Positions 1 to 5,804 of a stretch of DNA of 10,611 bases are shown here, piece after piece. Below the pieces are notes generated by a model. The model saw nothing but the letters and a program-made list of their open reading frames with translations, was not told the origin of the DNA and searched no databases. The DNA is from CBFGRU01 sp965651255. GTDB taxonomy: Bacteria > Planctomycetota > Phycisphaerae > Phycisphaerales > SM1A02. The position numbers were made by a program, and so were the translations under genes. Location: positions 1 through 10,611 of the forward strand of contig CBFGRU010000093.1 of NCBI GenBank assembly GCA_965651255.1, read 5' to 3'. The first letter of the stretch is position 1. The number at the start of each line of letters is the position of its first letter.

Positions 1-96
1 ATCGGGACGGTTATGAGCCGTCTGCACCGGGCTCGGGGCATTCTTATGAGCCAATTGGCAGAACTGGCGGAAGAAACCGGCCTGAACAGGAGTTAG
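1..96 (+). CDS. ECF-type RNA polymerase sigma factor, C-terminal fragment (5' end outside window)
   Basis: The first reading frame is open from base 1 and encodes 31 residues before TAG at 94-96. It begins IGTVMSRLHRARGIL, which matches the end of the region 4 helix-turn-helix of ECF sigma-70 factors, where a (P)xGTVxSRLxRAR motif forms the -35 recognition helix. The residues after it form a short acidic tail. The family directs RNA polymerase to a small stress or envelope regulon and is normally held by an anti-sigma protein encoded next door; the next gene, 96 bp downstream, fits that role. Only the C-terminus is visible, so the ECF subgroup cannot be assigned. Confidence 0.85.
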   Translation: MGTVMSRLHRARGILMSQLAELAEETGLNRS

Positions 97-192
97 CGTT
101 TCGGGCGAGGGATTGACTTCGACCCAACACGCCCATGTTTGAAGCAAGCACGCCGATTGATTCGCCGAAGGTAGACTGTTCGGCACTGATTT

Positions 193-1041
193 ATGTCTGA
201 CCTCAACGATGCCAGTTTGATCCGACGGGTCCTTGATGGCGAAGCGACGCCCGAGGAACATGCTGCCCTTCGCGAGGCAGCAGTGACTGATGAAGTCCTG
301 CGGCACCGGATCGAGGCGGAAGGTCGTCTGCGCGACCGATTGCAGGTCATCCTACAAGTCGGCGCGGCTCCTTCGACGCTGGCCGGTGCCATTCGCCAGC
401 AGTGGAAGGACTCCTCACCACCTGCCCAAGTCGAGGAGCCGTTGCAGTTTGAAGCCGCTGCATTCTCGCCACAACCGCGTTTGAACTTCTTTGCGCTGGC
501 GGCTTCGATCACCATCATTGCAAGTGCGGTGCTCATCGGCATTTTCGGAACCCCTTTGTTCACGCGTTCATCTGAAGTCGCGACGCAGATCGCGGACATC
601 AAGGCGTACATTGCCAACGAACATGTCCGGTGCGCAAGCGACAGCAGTATTCTTGCGGCGAAAGTGAAGTACCGGGATCCGCGAGATGTCGAGCGAGAAT
701 TGACGGCGCTGTTGAGCACGCCGATTCAGGTGATTGACCTTTCATCGATCGGCTTTGGGTTCGTCGGAGGAGGGCCCTGTCATGTTCCGCCCGCGGTCGC
801 CCCGTCGGGACATCTGGTCTATCAGGCACCAAGCGGCCGGCTGGCAAGCATCTTCATCGAGCCGTACCAGAAGGGTGTTGCGTTAGAGCCGGGACTGATT
901 GTGACCGATCCAAAAGTCGGCCTCTCCGGCGCAAGCAATATCTGGACCGATGGCACCTTGATCTACATGGTCGTGGTTTGCAATTCGACCGATTTGGATG
1001 CGATTACCCGTCTTACCAGAAGACTGCCAACGACTCCGTGA
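193..1041 (+). CDS. Single-pass membrane anti-sigma-like protein, partner of the upstream ECF factor
   Basis: The protein has 282 residues. An N-terminal charged helical part (about 1-75, beginning MSDLNDASLIRRVLDGEATPEEHAAL) resembles the cytoplasmic sigma-binding region of anti-sigma factors (the xLxGExxxxE pattern). One hydrophobic segment lies at about 98-118, followed by an extracytoplasmic domain of about 160 residues. I see no HxxxCxxC zinc-binding anti-sigma motif. The outer domain has Cys147 (HVRC), Cys196 (GGGPCHV) and Cys263 (VVVCN), with His143 and His197 close by. Its GGGP...HLVYQ...SIFIEP...W-x-x-G...Y layout recalls the outer domain of some membrane anti-sigma factors. It follows the sigma gene in the same orientation and is probably cotranscribed; no Shine-Dalgarno precedes ATG 193. 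The anti-sigma role is inferred from context and layout. The signal sensed is unknown. Confidence 0.75.
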   Translation: MSDLNDASLIRRVLDGEATPEEHAALREAAVTDEVLRHRIEAEGRLRDRLQVILQVGAAPSTLAGAIRQQWKDSSPPAQVEEPLQFEAAAFSPQPRLNFFALAASITIIASAVLIGIFGTPLFTRSSEVATQIADIKAYIANEHVRCASDSSILAAKVKYRDPRDVERELTALLSTPIQVIDLSSIGFGFVGGGPCHVPPAVAPSGHLVYQAPSGRLASIFIEPYQKGVALEPGLIVTDPKVGLSGASNIWTDGTLIYMVVVCNSTDLDAITRLTRRLPTTP

Positions 1042-1087
1042 GCGAGCGTGCGGGCGGTTTCCGTTCGAGTAGGCGGGAGTCACCACG

Positions 1088-1093
1088 TATACT
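1088..1093 (+). promoter_or_regulatory. -10 element for the exported TPR protein gene
   Basis: TATACT is a five-of-six match to the sigma-70 -10 consensus. A weak -35 (TCGAGT, 1065-1070) lies 17 bp upstream. A start near 1100 would give a leader of about 75 nt before ATG 1177. This suggests the TPR protein gene is transcribed independently of the sigma/anti-sigma pair. Confidence 0.4.
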
Positions 1094-1107
1094 TTGTGAG
1101 ACCGACG

Positions 1108-1146
1108 ATCAGTCGATCGCCGATGACGAATCAGTCAGATGACTGA
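1108..1146 (+). repeat. Repeated ATCAGTC and small palindrome in the 5' leader
   Basis: ATCAGTC occurs at 1108-1114 and again at 1130-1136. The second copy forms the left arm of a perfect 6+6 palindrome, TCAGTC-agat-GACTGA (1131-1146). The set lies between the predicted start of transcription and the Shine-Dalgarno of the next gene, so it could be an operator or a leader hairpin. It is short enough that chance is possible. Confidence 0.3.
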
Positions 1147-1176
1147 ACTCGTCTTGAATCGCAAGGGAGACAGCAC

Positions 1177-2814
1177 ATGCACGCAGGTGTCCGTCAGCCG
1201 ATGACTTTCCTGGTTGCTACGACGTTCATCCTGGCCCTTGGCAGCGGTGCGCCGGCTTTCGCCCAGGATGCACTGGGGGACGGCCGAACCCTGGATGCAA
1301 ATCCACAGGTCGGCTCTGGCGGGCGAAACACACCGATTGGCGGTCTGCCTGACTATCGAATGCGCAACCTGCTGATCACCGGTAACGTCGCCGGCGGACG
1401 TGGTTTTCGCGGGTCCGTGGGATACACCTCGGAGTTTGATTTTCGCGGCGAACTCGGGTCCGATGAATTGTTCAACTACCGTGCAACCAGCGCCTATTCA
1501 GACCTTGCGTACATCACGCAGTATGCTGGTTCAAGTCCGTTAATCACGGGCCAGAACTTCGGCCTGATGGAAGCTCAACGCGACACACTTGGTGCAACGA
1601 TTCCGCGCCTCGGCTCGATGCCTCGCAGCGGCTTTGAGTTGCCGAATCTGAACTTCGTTGACAGTCAGCTCGACCGCTCTCTCGTTCTTGAGAGTGAACT
1701 TCGCGGGACAACCGGCGAACGACTCCCGATTCCGATCGGTCAGGTCAGTGACAGCGAGGGACGAACGCTCAACATCAGCGCTTCTCCGTTGCGTGGCGTG
1801 CAGGCGACGCCATTTGATCAGGACGCATCGACGCTCGGCCTCACGGTTTTGGATACCGCACGGGTCATTGATGACTTACGCGAAGGACGGATTGATCGCG
1901 CGCTGGGGCAACCGTTTCGCCTCGATCCGACCTTGCTTGATGAGGATATCGACGGAACTTCAACGACCGGCGAAACCGGTCGAGGCAGCGGTTCAAGCTC
2001 TCTCTTGCCGCCCGGGTACGACGACATCCTCCGTCGCGTCCGCGAACGCATGCAACAGAGTGCAAGGGATCTGGATCCAACATCACCCGACGCTGGCCGC
2101 CGCGTGATCGATGAACTCGGCGTGATGCAGCGGTGGCTGAGAACGGGCGAAGTTCCGTTGGCATCCTCCAGCGTACCGATGAATGAACAGCCGCCTCGGC
2201 AGGCCACCAGCGAGGAACGGGAAGCGGAAATCTCTCGACGGGCCGAGGCGCTGCAGCATGGAGTCGAGATCAAGTCGCTCGGCGGAAGTGGGCTGACGCG
2301 ATTCGATGAAATGATCAAGCGCGGCGAGGACCAACTTCGAAACGGTCAGTATTTCTTCGCAGAACGCGCTTTCAATCATGCTCTGCGCCTTCAGCCGAGT
2401 CACCCGCTGGCGCTGGCGGGTTTGGCCAACTCGCAGGTGAGCGCCGGCCTGTACCTTGCCGCAGCCGGTACGCTACGCGACCTGTTTACACGCCATCCGG
2501 AGTTGATAGACGCAGAATACGATGCCGCCCTGCTCCCCCCGGATATCCGCGCACGCCAGATGATTGACGGACTCCAGGCCCGGCTTGCGGAGAACCGAGG
2601 AGAGGCCGCCTCGGCCCTGGTTCTCGCCTACCTGGGTCGTCAGATGAACAACCGCGAAGCCATCGTGCTTGGGCTGAATGCCCTCCAACAGGCCAACAGT
2701 AATGATCCGCTGGTTCCCGTCTTGAGGACGATCTGGCTGAAGGAACGGCAAGAACCCGGTGAACGTCGCCAGGCACCGCCAACCCAATCGTCCGATGGCA
2801 ATGCCGAGAAGTAA
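1177..2814 (+). CDS. Exported TPR-containing protein, apparently planctomycete-specific
   Basis: The protein has 545 residues. The ATG is set by a good Shine-Dalgarno (AGGGAG, 1164-1169, 7-nt spacer). The N-terminus is a typical Sec signal peptide: basic start, hydrophobic run at about 9-24, then PAFA|QD with likely cleavage after Ala29. The mature start carries LDANPQVGSGGRNTP and then NLLITGNVAGGRGFRGSVGY, a Gly-rich pattern I associate with secreted Phycisphaerae proteins of unknown role. The middle (about 150-370) is low-complexity and probably disordered. Residues 375-455 form about two tetratricopeptide repeats (GEDQLRNGQYFFAERAFNHAL, then LAGLANSQVSAGLYLAAAGTL), which usually hold protein partners. 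The C-terminus is polar. No catalytic motif is visible. It probably acts as a periplasmic or outer-envelope scaffold; its function is not known. An intrinsic terminator follows 40 bp after the stop. Confidence 0.88.
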   Translation: MHAGVRQPMTFLVATTFILALGSGAPAFAQDALGDGRTLDANPQVGSGGRNTPIGGLPDYRMRNLLITGNVAGGRGFRGSVGYTSEFDFRGELGSDELFNYRATSAYSDLAYITQYAGSSPLITGQNFGLMEAQRDTLGATIPRLGSMPRSGFELPNLNFVDSQLDRSLVLESELRGTTGERLPIPIGQVSDSEGRTLNISASPLRGVQATPFDQDASTLGLTVLDTARVIDDLREGRIDRALGQPFRLDPTLLDEDIDGTSTTGETGRGSGSSSLLPPGYDDILRRVRERMQQSARDLDPTSPDAGRRVIDELGVMQRWLRTGEVPLASSSVPMNEQPPRQATSEEREAEISRRAEALQHGVEIKSLGGSGLTRFDEMIKRGEDQLRNGQYFFAERAFNHALRLQPSHPLALAGLANSQVSAGLYLAAAGTLRDLFTRHPELIDAEYDAALLPPDIRARQMIDGLQARLAENRGEAASALVLAYLGRQMNNREAIVLGLNALQQANSNDPLVPVLRTIWLKERQEPGERRQAPPTQSSDGNAEK

Positions 2815-2854
2815 CGACCTCCGCCGGCGAGCAATCCATCATTCCACATCATCG

Positions 2855-2878
2855 GCCCGTCATTGACAGGGCGTTTTT
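2855..2878 (+). terminator. Intrinsic terminator after the TPR protein gene
   Basis: GCCC-GTC (2855-2861) pairs with GAC-a-GGGC (2865-2872) around a 3-nt loop with one bulged A. G and five T residues follow (2873-2878). The position, 40 bp after the TAA, and the T-run make it a convincing terminator for the left-hand transcription unit. Confidence 0.7.
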
Positions 2879-2933
2879 CTCGGACGCTACTGGTTGTATC
2901 TGAGTTCGCTGAACCCACGACAAGCAGGTAGTC

Positions 2934-2939
2934 GATACT
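2934..2939 (+). promoter_or_regulatory. Putative -10 of a leaderless promoter for the small charged protein
   Basis: GATACT ends 6 nt before GTG 2946, the spacing that puts the transcription start at or next to the start codon. Other genes in this window show the same arrangement. The -35 is weak (CTGAAC or TGAACC, spacer 18-19). Confidence 0.35.
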
Positions 2940-2945
2940 GAAGTT

Positions 2946-3233
2946 GTGAGCTTCATTGGACCACCCAGTCATACATCGCTCGTGCAGACGGCACAAGCGC
3001 AGCAGGCCGCTTCAAAGCAACGCGACTCGGAGCGTGCGAAGGCGGAATCTCCACGTCGCCGAGAGGATCGCCTCGATCTTCGAGTGGCCGATACCGAACA
3101 TGCTGATGCCGTGCGCCGCCTGCCGTCCAATGACAGCGAAGAAGCCGAGAGCGAGCACCGCCGACAATCAATGCCACATCGAGCAACCAATGAGGATCAA
3201 CTGCCGCCACCCCACATTGATGTGACGGCCTGA
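2946..3233 (+). CDS. Small highly charged hypothetical protein
   Basis: The protein has 95 residues and probably starts at GTG 2946, six nt after a GATACT -10-like hexamer and without a Shine-Dalgarno. The N-terminus (MSFIGPPSHTSLVQTAQAQQ) is mildly hydrophobic and Gln/Ala-rich. From about residue 23 to 75 it is a dense mix of Arg, Glu, Asp and Ala, probably helical, including RLDLRVADTEHADAVRRLP and NDSEEAESEHRR. It ends Pro-rich with PPPHIDVTA. There is no cysteine, signal peptide or membrane segment, and I recognise no domain. The composition looks like a real soluble protein rather than an antisense shadow, and I have an impression of similar short proteins ending in IDVTA/IDLTA in Phycisphaerae, which I cannot verify here. 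Three competing frames overlap it, so the call is moderate. Confidence 0.6.
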   Translation: MSFIGPPSHTSLVQTAQAQQAASKQRDSERAKAESPRRREDRLDLRVADTEHADAVRRLPSNDSEEAESEHRRQSMPHRATNEDQLPPPHIDVTA

Positions 3234-3319
3234 CGGTACAGAATCACCTTCAGTCGTCTTTCCTCGCGAATGATGCAGAATCGTGACAAAATCGATCGGG
3301 CTACTGTCAGCCGCGGCAT

Positions 3320-3337
3320 TTTCAAATATTTTTGAAA
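3320..3337. promoter_or_regulatory. Palindromic candidate operator upstream of the GbsR-like regulator
   Basis: TTTCAAA-tatt-TTTGAAA is a perfect 7+7 inverted repeat with a 4-bp centre, in an AT-rich patch that stands out from the GC-rich surroundings. It lies 43 bp upstream of ATG 3380, just ahead of the proposed -35. Dimeric winged-helix regulators of the MarR/GbsR group bind such palindromes and often control their own gene, so this is a natural autoregulatory site. No binding data are implied. Confidence 0.5.
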
Positions 3338-3343
3338 CATCTG

Positions 3344-3372
3344 ATGAAATCGCATCCATCGTGCGGTACGCT
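3344..3372 (+). promoter_or_regulatory. Leaderless-type promoter of the GbsR-like gene
   Basis: ATGAAA (3344-3349, four of six to the -35 consensus), a 17-bp spacer, and TACGCT (3367-3372) end 7 nt before ATG 3380. The predicted start falls on the start codon, which favours 3380 over an upstream in-frame TTG at 3332. Confidence 0.5.
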
Positions 3373-3379
3373 TTTCCTG

Positions 3380-3973
3380 ATGACCCGCCAACGTAAAGCA
3401 AGCCCGCCCCCACCGGTTCAGGTTGCTGCTTCCACCGACGGAACGGTTGCCCGACACACACGGATGCGCGAATCGGAAGACCGCTTCATTGCAATCTGGG
3501 GACATATGGCGACCAAATGGGGAATCCCGCGAACGATGGCGGAAGTGCATGCATTGCTCTACATCACGGGCCGGCCATTGCATGCTGAAGAAGTCATGGA
3601 TCGCCTTGGCATCAGCCGAGGCAACGCAAGCATGACCCTCCGGGCCCTGGTGGATTGGGGCATCGTGGATCGTGTCCATCCCCGGGGGGAGCGAAAAGAA
3701 CACTTTGTCGCCGAGCAGGATGTCTGGCGAATGATTCGAACGATTGCGCGCGAGCGGAAGAATCGCGAGATCGATCCTTTGCTCGAAGCTCTTGATGCCT
3801 GTCGTGGCATCACCGCGCCGGATTCAAATCATCCGGAAGTAACCGCCCATCAACAACGGTTGGAGGAGATGCTCGAGATCATGCAGTTGATTGAGCGCAT
3901 CAGTCGGCGGTTCGTGGGTCCCACGGGAAAGGGCCTGCAACTGGCTGCGAAACTCCTGGCCCGCGCCTCCTGA
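3380..3973 (+). CDS. GbsR/MarR-type winged-helix transcriptional regulator
   Basis: The protein has 197 residues. After a Pro-rich N-terminal tail, residues about 30-115 form a winged helix: FIAIWGHMATKWGIPRTMAEVHALLYITGRPLHAEEVMDRLGISRGNASMTLRALVDWGIV. Its recognition helix lies around SRGNASMTLRAL (79-90) and the wing at RVHPRGERKEHFV (98-110). This order, with LxISRGNxSxxLRxLxxWG, is the hallmark of GbsR-type regulators. In Bacillus, GbsR represses choline and glycine betaine genes; the ligand here is unknown. The C-terminus (about 153-195) is an amphipathic helical region likely to dimerise. I chose ATG 3380 because the fold begins well after it and a -10 hexamer lies 7 nt upstream; a TTG at 3332 would add 16 residues. 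No osmolyte transporter or choline enzyme is nearby, so the target genes lie elsewhere or it is purely autoregulatory. Confidence 0.88.
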   Translation: MTRQRKASPPPPVQVAASTDGTVARHTRMRESEDRFIAIWGHMATKWGIPRTMAEVHALLYITGRPLHAEEVMDRLGISRGNASMTLRALVDWGIVDRVHPRGERKEHFVAEQDVWRMIRTIARERKNREIDPLLEALDACRGITAPDSNHPEVTAHQQRLEEMLEIMQLIERISRRFVGPTGKGLQLAAKLLARAS

Positions 3974-3981
3974 GGCGACTG

Positions 3982-3998
3982 CCCCGCGCCTGGCGGGG
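3982..3998 (+). terminator. GC-rich hairpin after the regulator gene, possible weak terminator
   Basis: CCCCGC-gcctg-GCGGGG is a perfect 6-bp stem with a 5-nt loop, starting 9 bp after the regulator stop. Only two T residues follow, so termination would be partial. The next gene starts 18 bp later. Confidence 0.35.
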
Positions 3999-4016
3999 TT
4001 GGAACACTGCTGTACC

Positions 4017-4520
4017 ATGACTCCACAACGCCCCAGTTTGACCATAGCTGAAACATCAGAAGCGGTGCGCGCGGCACGATCGACGCCGTCAAGCGCCCGA
4101 ACTCAGCAGGTCCTGGTGCGATGGCGTCTCGATGCTCGAACAGCCGCCTCGATCGCCAACCTTCCTGATGCGGATCGTCAACCGCTGCTCGGTGATGCAT
4201 GGCTTGACGCTCGCTTCACGCTGATTGACCATGCCTCGGCAGAAGATTTCAGAGTCGTTCTGGTTGTCGATGGTCATGAATCAATCGTCTACCTGAGTCA
4301 AGGGGTCACACACGCCGTCATCGATGCCCGCGCGAACTCAATGCATGTCGATCTCTTCGGTTCGGACGGCCGACGTCTGCTTGCACTCTCCTATGGTTCA
4401 TGTTTTCGCTCAAGTTATGCGCAGACTCCGCTGCTCGAAGAGATTGGCATGCCGCCCGGACGGTACGAGACAGCAACGATTCAAGTCGGTGAACCCACTC
4501 GCCGCGATGCACCTGAATGA
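4017..4520 (+). CDS. Hypothetical protein of unknown function
   Basis: The 167-residue frame starts at ATG 4017, just after the hairpin that follows the regulator gene. An in-frame TTG at 3891 would overlap the regulator by about 80 bp and is unlikely. The first 30 residues are Ser/Thr/Arg-rich. From about 30 to 140 the pattern of alternating hydrophobic residues (FRVVLVVDGHESIVYLSQG, then MHVDLFGSDGRRLLALSYG) suggests a compact beta-rich fold. The only cysteine is Cys130 (SYGSCFRSSY). I see no signal peptide, membrane helix or known motif. AACACT (4003-4008), 8 nt before the ATG, is a possible -10. Its TGA stop at 4518-4520 overlaps an ATG at 4517 that is in frame with the next gene. I do not recognise a family. 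Confidence 0.65.
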   Translation: MTPQRPSLTIAETSEAVRAARSTPSSARTQQVLVRWRLDARTAASIANLPDADRQPLLGDAWLDARFTLIDHASAEDFRVVLVVDGHESIVYLSQGVTHAVIDARANSMHVDLFGSDGRRLLALSYGSCFRSSYAQTPLLEEIGMPPGRYETATIQVGEPTRRDAPE

Positions 4521-4541
4521 CTCAGTGGTCTGCGCTATGCT
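4513..4541 (+). promoter_or_regulatory. Leaderless-type promoter of the PHP phosphatase gene
   Basis: CTGAAT (4513-4518), a 17-bp spacer and TATGCT (4536-4541) end 8 nt before ATG 4550. The hexamer is close to consensus. It supports the 4550 start rather than the in-frame ATG at 4517, which would place the -10 inside the coding sequence. Confidence 0.45.
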
Positions 4542-4549
4542 TTATTTCC

Positions 4550-5374
4550 ATGCTCGCAAACTACCACACGCATACGACCTGGAGCGATGGCAAGTCAACG
4601 CTCGACGATCTCCTGCGAGCCGCTTCTTCGCAGGGAATCAGTGAGATCGGGATCAGCGACCACCTGGTGCTGCACCCGCAAGGGGCGCCACCACGGTGGA
4701 GCATGAAGGCGCACGATCTGGAATCGTACATCAGGGCAATCCGCGCTGCAGCGGATGATTCACCGCTGGCGGTACGCCTCGGCGTTGAAGCCGACTGGTT
4801 TCCTGAGATGAGTACGGTCATTGCGCAGACATTTGCTCGCGCCAACTTTGATTATGTCATCGGCAGCGTGCACTATGTTGATGATTTCCCGATCGATGGG
4901 AATCCTCACCGCTGGAAGCAACTCTCGCAGAATGATGTTGACCACGTTCACCGCGCCTATTGGGGACGGATTCGCGAGATGGCAGAAAGCGGCCTGTATG
5001 ACCTTGCCGCTCATCTTGATCTTCCGAAGAAGTTTGGCTACCGACCCAGGCAGGAGCCGCTTGATGCGATCGAGTCTGCGCTCGATGCGTTGGCCGAAGC
5101 GGAGATGGTGGTCGAGGTCAACACGGCCGGCTGGCACAAACCCTGTGCCGAAGCGTATCCTGGGGCCGACATTCTGCGCGGCTGCCACGAGCGCGGGATT
5201 GCCGTGACGATTTCATCTGATGCGCATCGACCCGAGGACCTGCTGCGTGATTTTGGACGCGCAGCCGAACTTCTCGCAGGTGTTGGGTTTACCGAGGTTG
5301 CCCGGTTTGGTCCCGGTGGTGAGCGATCATTTGAACCGCTCGATGCAGCCATTCCAACGCCCGAGCGCACGTGA
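4550..5374 (+). CDS. PHP-domain phosphatase, histidinol-phosphatase (HisK/HisJ) type
   Basis: The protein has 274 residues, the usual length for the PHP histidinol-phosphatase family, which removes phosphate from L-histidinol phosphate late in histidine synthesis (EC 3.1.3.15). The metal ligands of the PHP fold are present in order: YHTHTTWSDG (His6, His8, Asp13), ISDHL (Asp37, His38), GVEADW (Glu80), VIGSVHY (His108), AAHLDL (His155, Asp157) and ISSDAH (Asp224, His226). The GSVHYVDDFPIDG and EVNTAGWHKPCAEAYPG segments match HisK/HisJ rather than DNA polymerase PHP domains. Starting at ATG 4550 puts HTH at residue 6, as usual. ATG 4517, which overlaps the preceding stop, would add 11 residues and allow translational coupling. 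No other histidine gene is nearby. A different phosphoester substrate is possible. Confidence 0.87.
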   Translation: MLANYHTHTTWSDGKSTLDDLLRAASSQGISEIGISDHLVLHPQGAPPRWSMKAHDLESYIRAIRAAADDSPLAVRLGVEADWFPEMSTVIAQTFARANFDYVIGSVHYVDDFPIDGNPHRWKQLSQNDVDHVHRAYWGRIREMAESGLYDLAAHLDLPKKFGYRPRQEPLDAIESALDALAEAEMVVEVNTAGWHKPCAEAYPGADILRGCHERGIAVTISSDAHRPEDLLRDFGRAAELLAGVGFTEVARFGPGGERSFEPLDAAIPTPERT

Positions 5375-5383
5375 ACAGCGCGA

Positions 5384-5752
5384 TCAGGCACCTGCGGAGG
5401 CCTGACGTTCCTTCGTCAGTTCTTCAAGCGTAAAGCAGGCGTGTCGCAGGTGGGGAATAACGATTGAACCGCCGACGAGAAGCGCCACGTTCAGCGACTC
5501 AACGATTTCTGCTTCGCTGAGTCCGAGGTCAACACATCGATCAAGGTGATAGTCGATGCAGTCATTGCAACGAAGCACCGTTGAGGCGACGAGTCCCAGC
5601 AGTTCCTTGGTTTTTTCATCGAGCGCCCCCGCTTCGTACGCTGCGGAATCAAGTCGAAGGAAACGCTTGATGCCGAGATGATCGAGGCCGAGTATTCGCT
5701 CGTTTCCTGCCGCGCGTTCAGCGCGAAACTCATTCGCTGTTCGTCGTGCCAT
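5384..5752 (-). CDS. Carboxymuconolactone decarboxylase / AhpD-like family protein
   Basis: The protein has 122 residues and is all helical by composition. Residues about 35-110 form the CMD domain: Glu50, then the redox pair in RCNDCIDYHLDRC (Cys62, Cys65, His69), followed by GLSEAEIVESLNVALLVGGS and a conserved-type His (PHLRHA). The Glu...CxxC...His arrangement is the AhpD-like active site, which uses a redox-active cysteine pair to handle peroxide or transfer reducing equivalents. Many small CMD proteins have no assigned substrate. Start ATG 5752 has TACGAT 5 nt upstream on this strand and no Shine-Dalgarno. The gene ends 9 bp from the convergent phosphatase gene and diverges from the EVE gene across a 52-bp gap. 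Confidence 0.88.
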   Translation of the reverse strand: MARRTANEFRAERAAGNERILGLDHLGIKRFLRLDSAAYEAGALDEKTKELLGLVASTVLRCNDCIDYHLDRCVDLGLSEAEIVESLNVALLVGGSIVIPHLRHACFTLEELTKERQASAGA

Positions 5753-5757
5753 GGTGA

Positions 5758-5763
5758 ATCGTA
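5758..5763 (-). promoter_or_regulatory. Putative -10 of the CMD-family gene
   Basis: On the minus strand TACGAT ends 5 nt before ATG 5752. No good -35 is visible at 15-19 bp. It lies within the 52-bp divergent intergenic region, so any polymerase bound here would cover the EVE-gene promoter. Confidence 0.35.
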
Positions 5764-5770
5764 TCCGTCA

Positions 5771-5798
5771 TTGTCTCTGGACGGTGGTCGGCTACACT
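5771..5798 (+). promoter_or_regulatory. Leaderless promoter of the EVE-domain gene
   Basis: TTGTCT (5771-5776), a 16-bp spacer and TACACT (5793-5798) end exactly 6 nt before ATG 5805. Each hexamer has four of six consensus bases (TTGACA and TATAAT). This is the cleanest leaderless-type promoter in the window. Confidence 0.55.
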
Positions 5799-5804
5799 CG
5801 CTCA

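Noticed and set aside
113..140. TTGACT (113-118) considered as the -35 of a separate promoter for the anti-sigma gene.
   Set aside because: No TANNNT hexamer lies at 16-18 bp. Cotranscription with the sigma factor is simpler.
1818..2403. Several long minus-strand frames opposite the exported TPR protein.
   Set aside because: They are Arg/Ser-rich antisense readings of a GC-rich gene and have no start signals.
3012..3359. A minus-strand frame made of a 63-residue piece and, after an in-frame TGA, a 51-residue hydrophobic piece with high GC3 (ALGFFAVIGRQAAHG), resembling a broken membrane protein or a recoded stop.
   Set aside because: It lies antisense to the charged protein at 2946-3233, and the complement of a charged frame reads as hydrophobic. 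The upstream piece has AT-rich third positions unlike coding sequence here, and there is no start signal.
3197..3703. A 168-residue minus-strand frame opposite the start of the GbsR-like gene.
   Set aside because: It is antisense to a well-supported regulator and has a patchwork composition with no recognisable domain.
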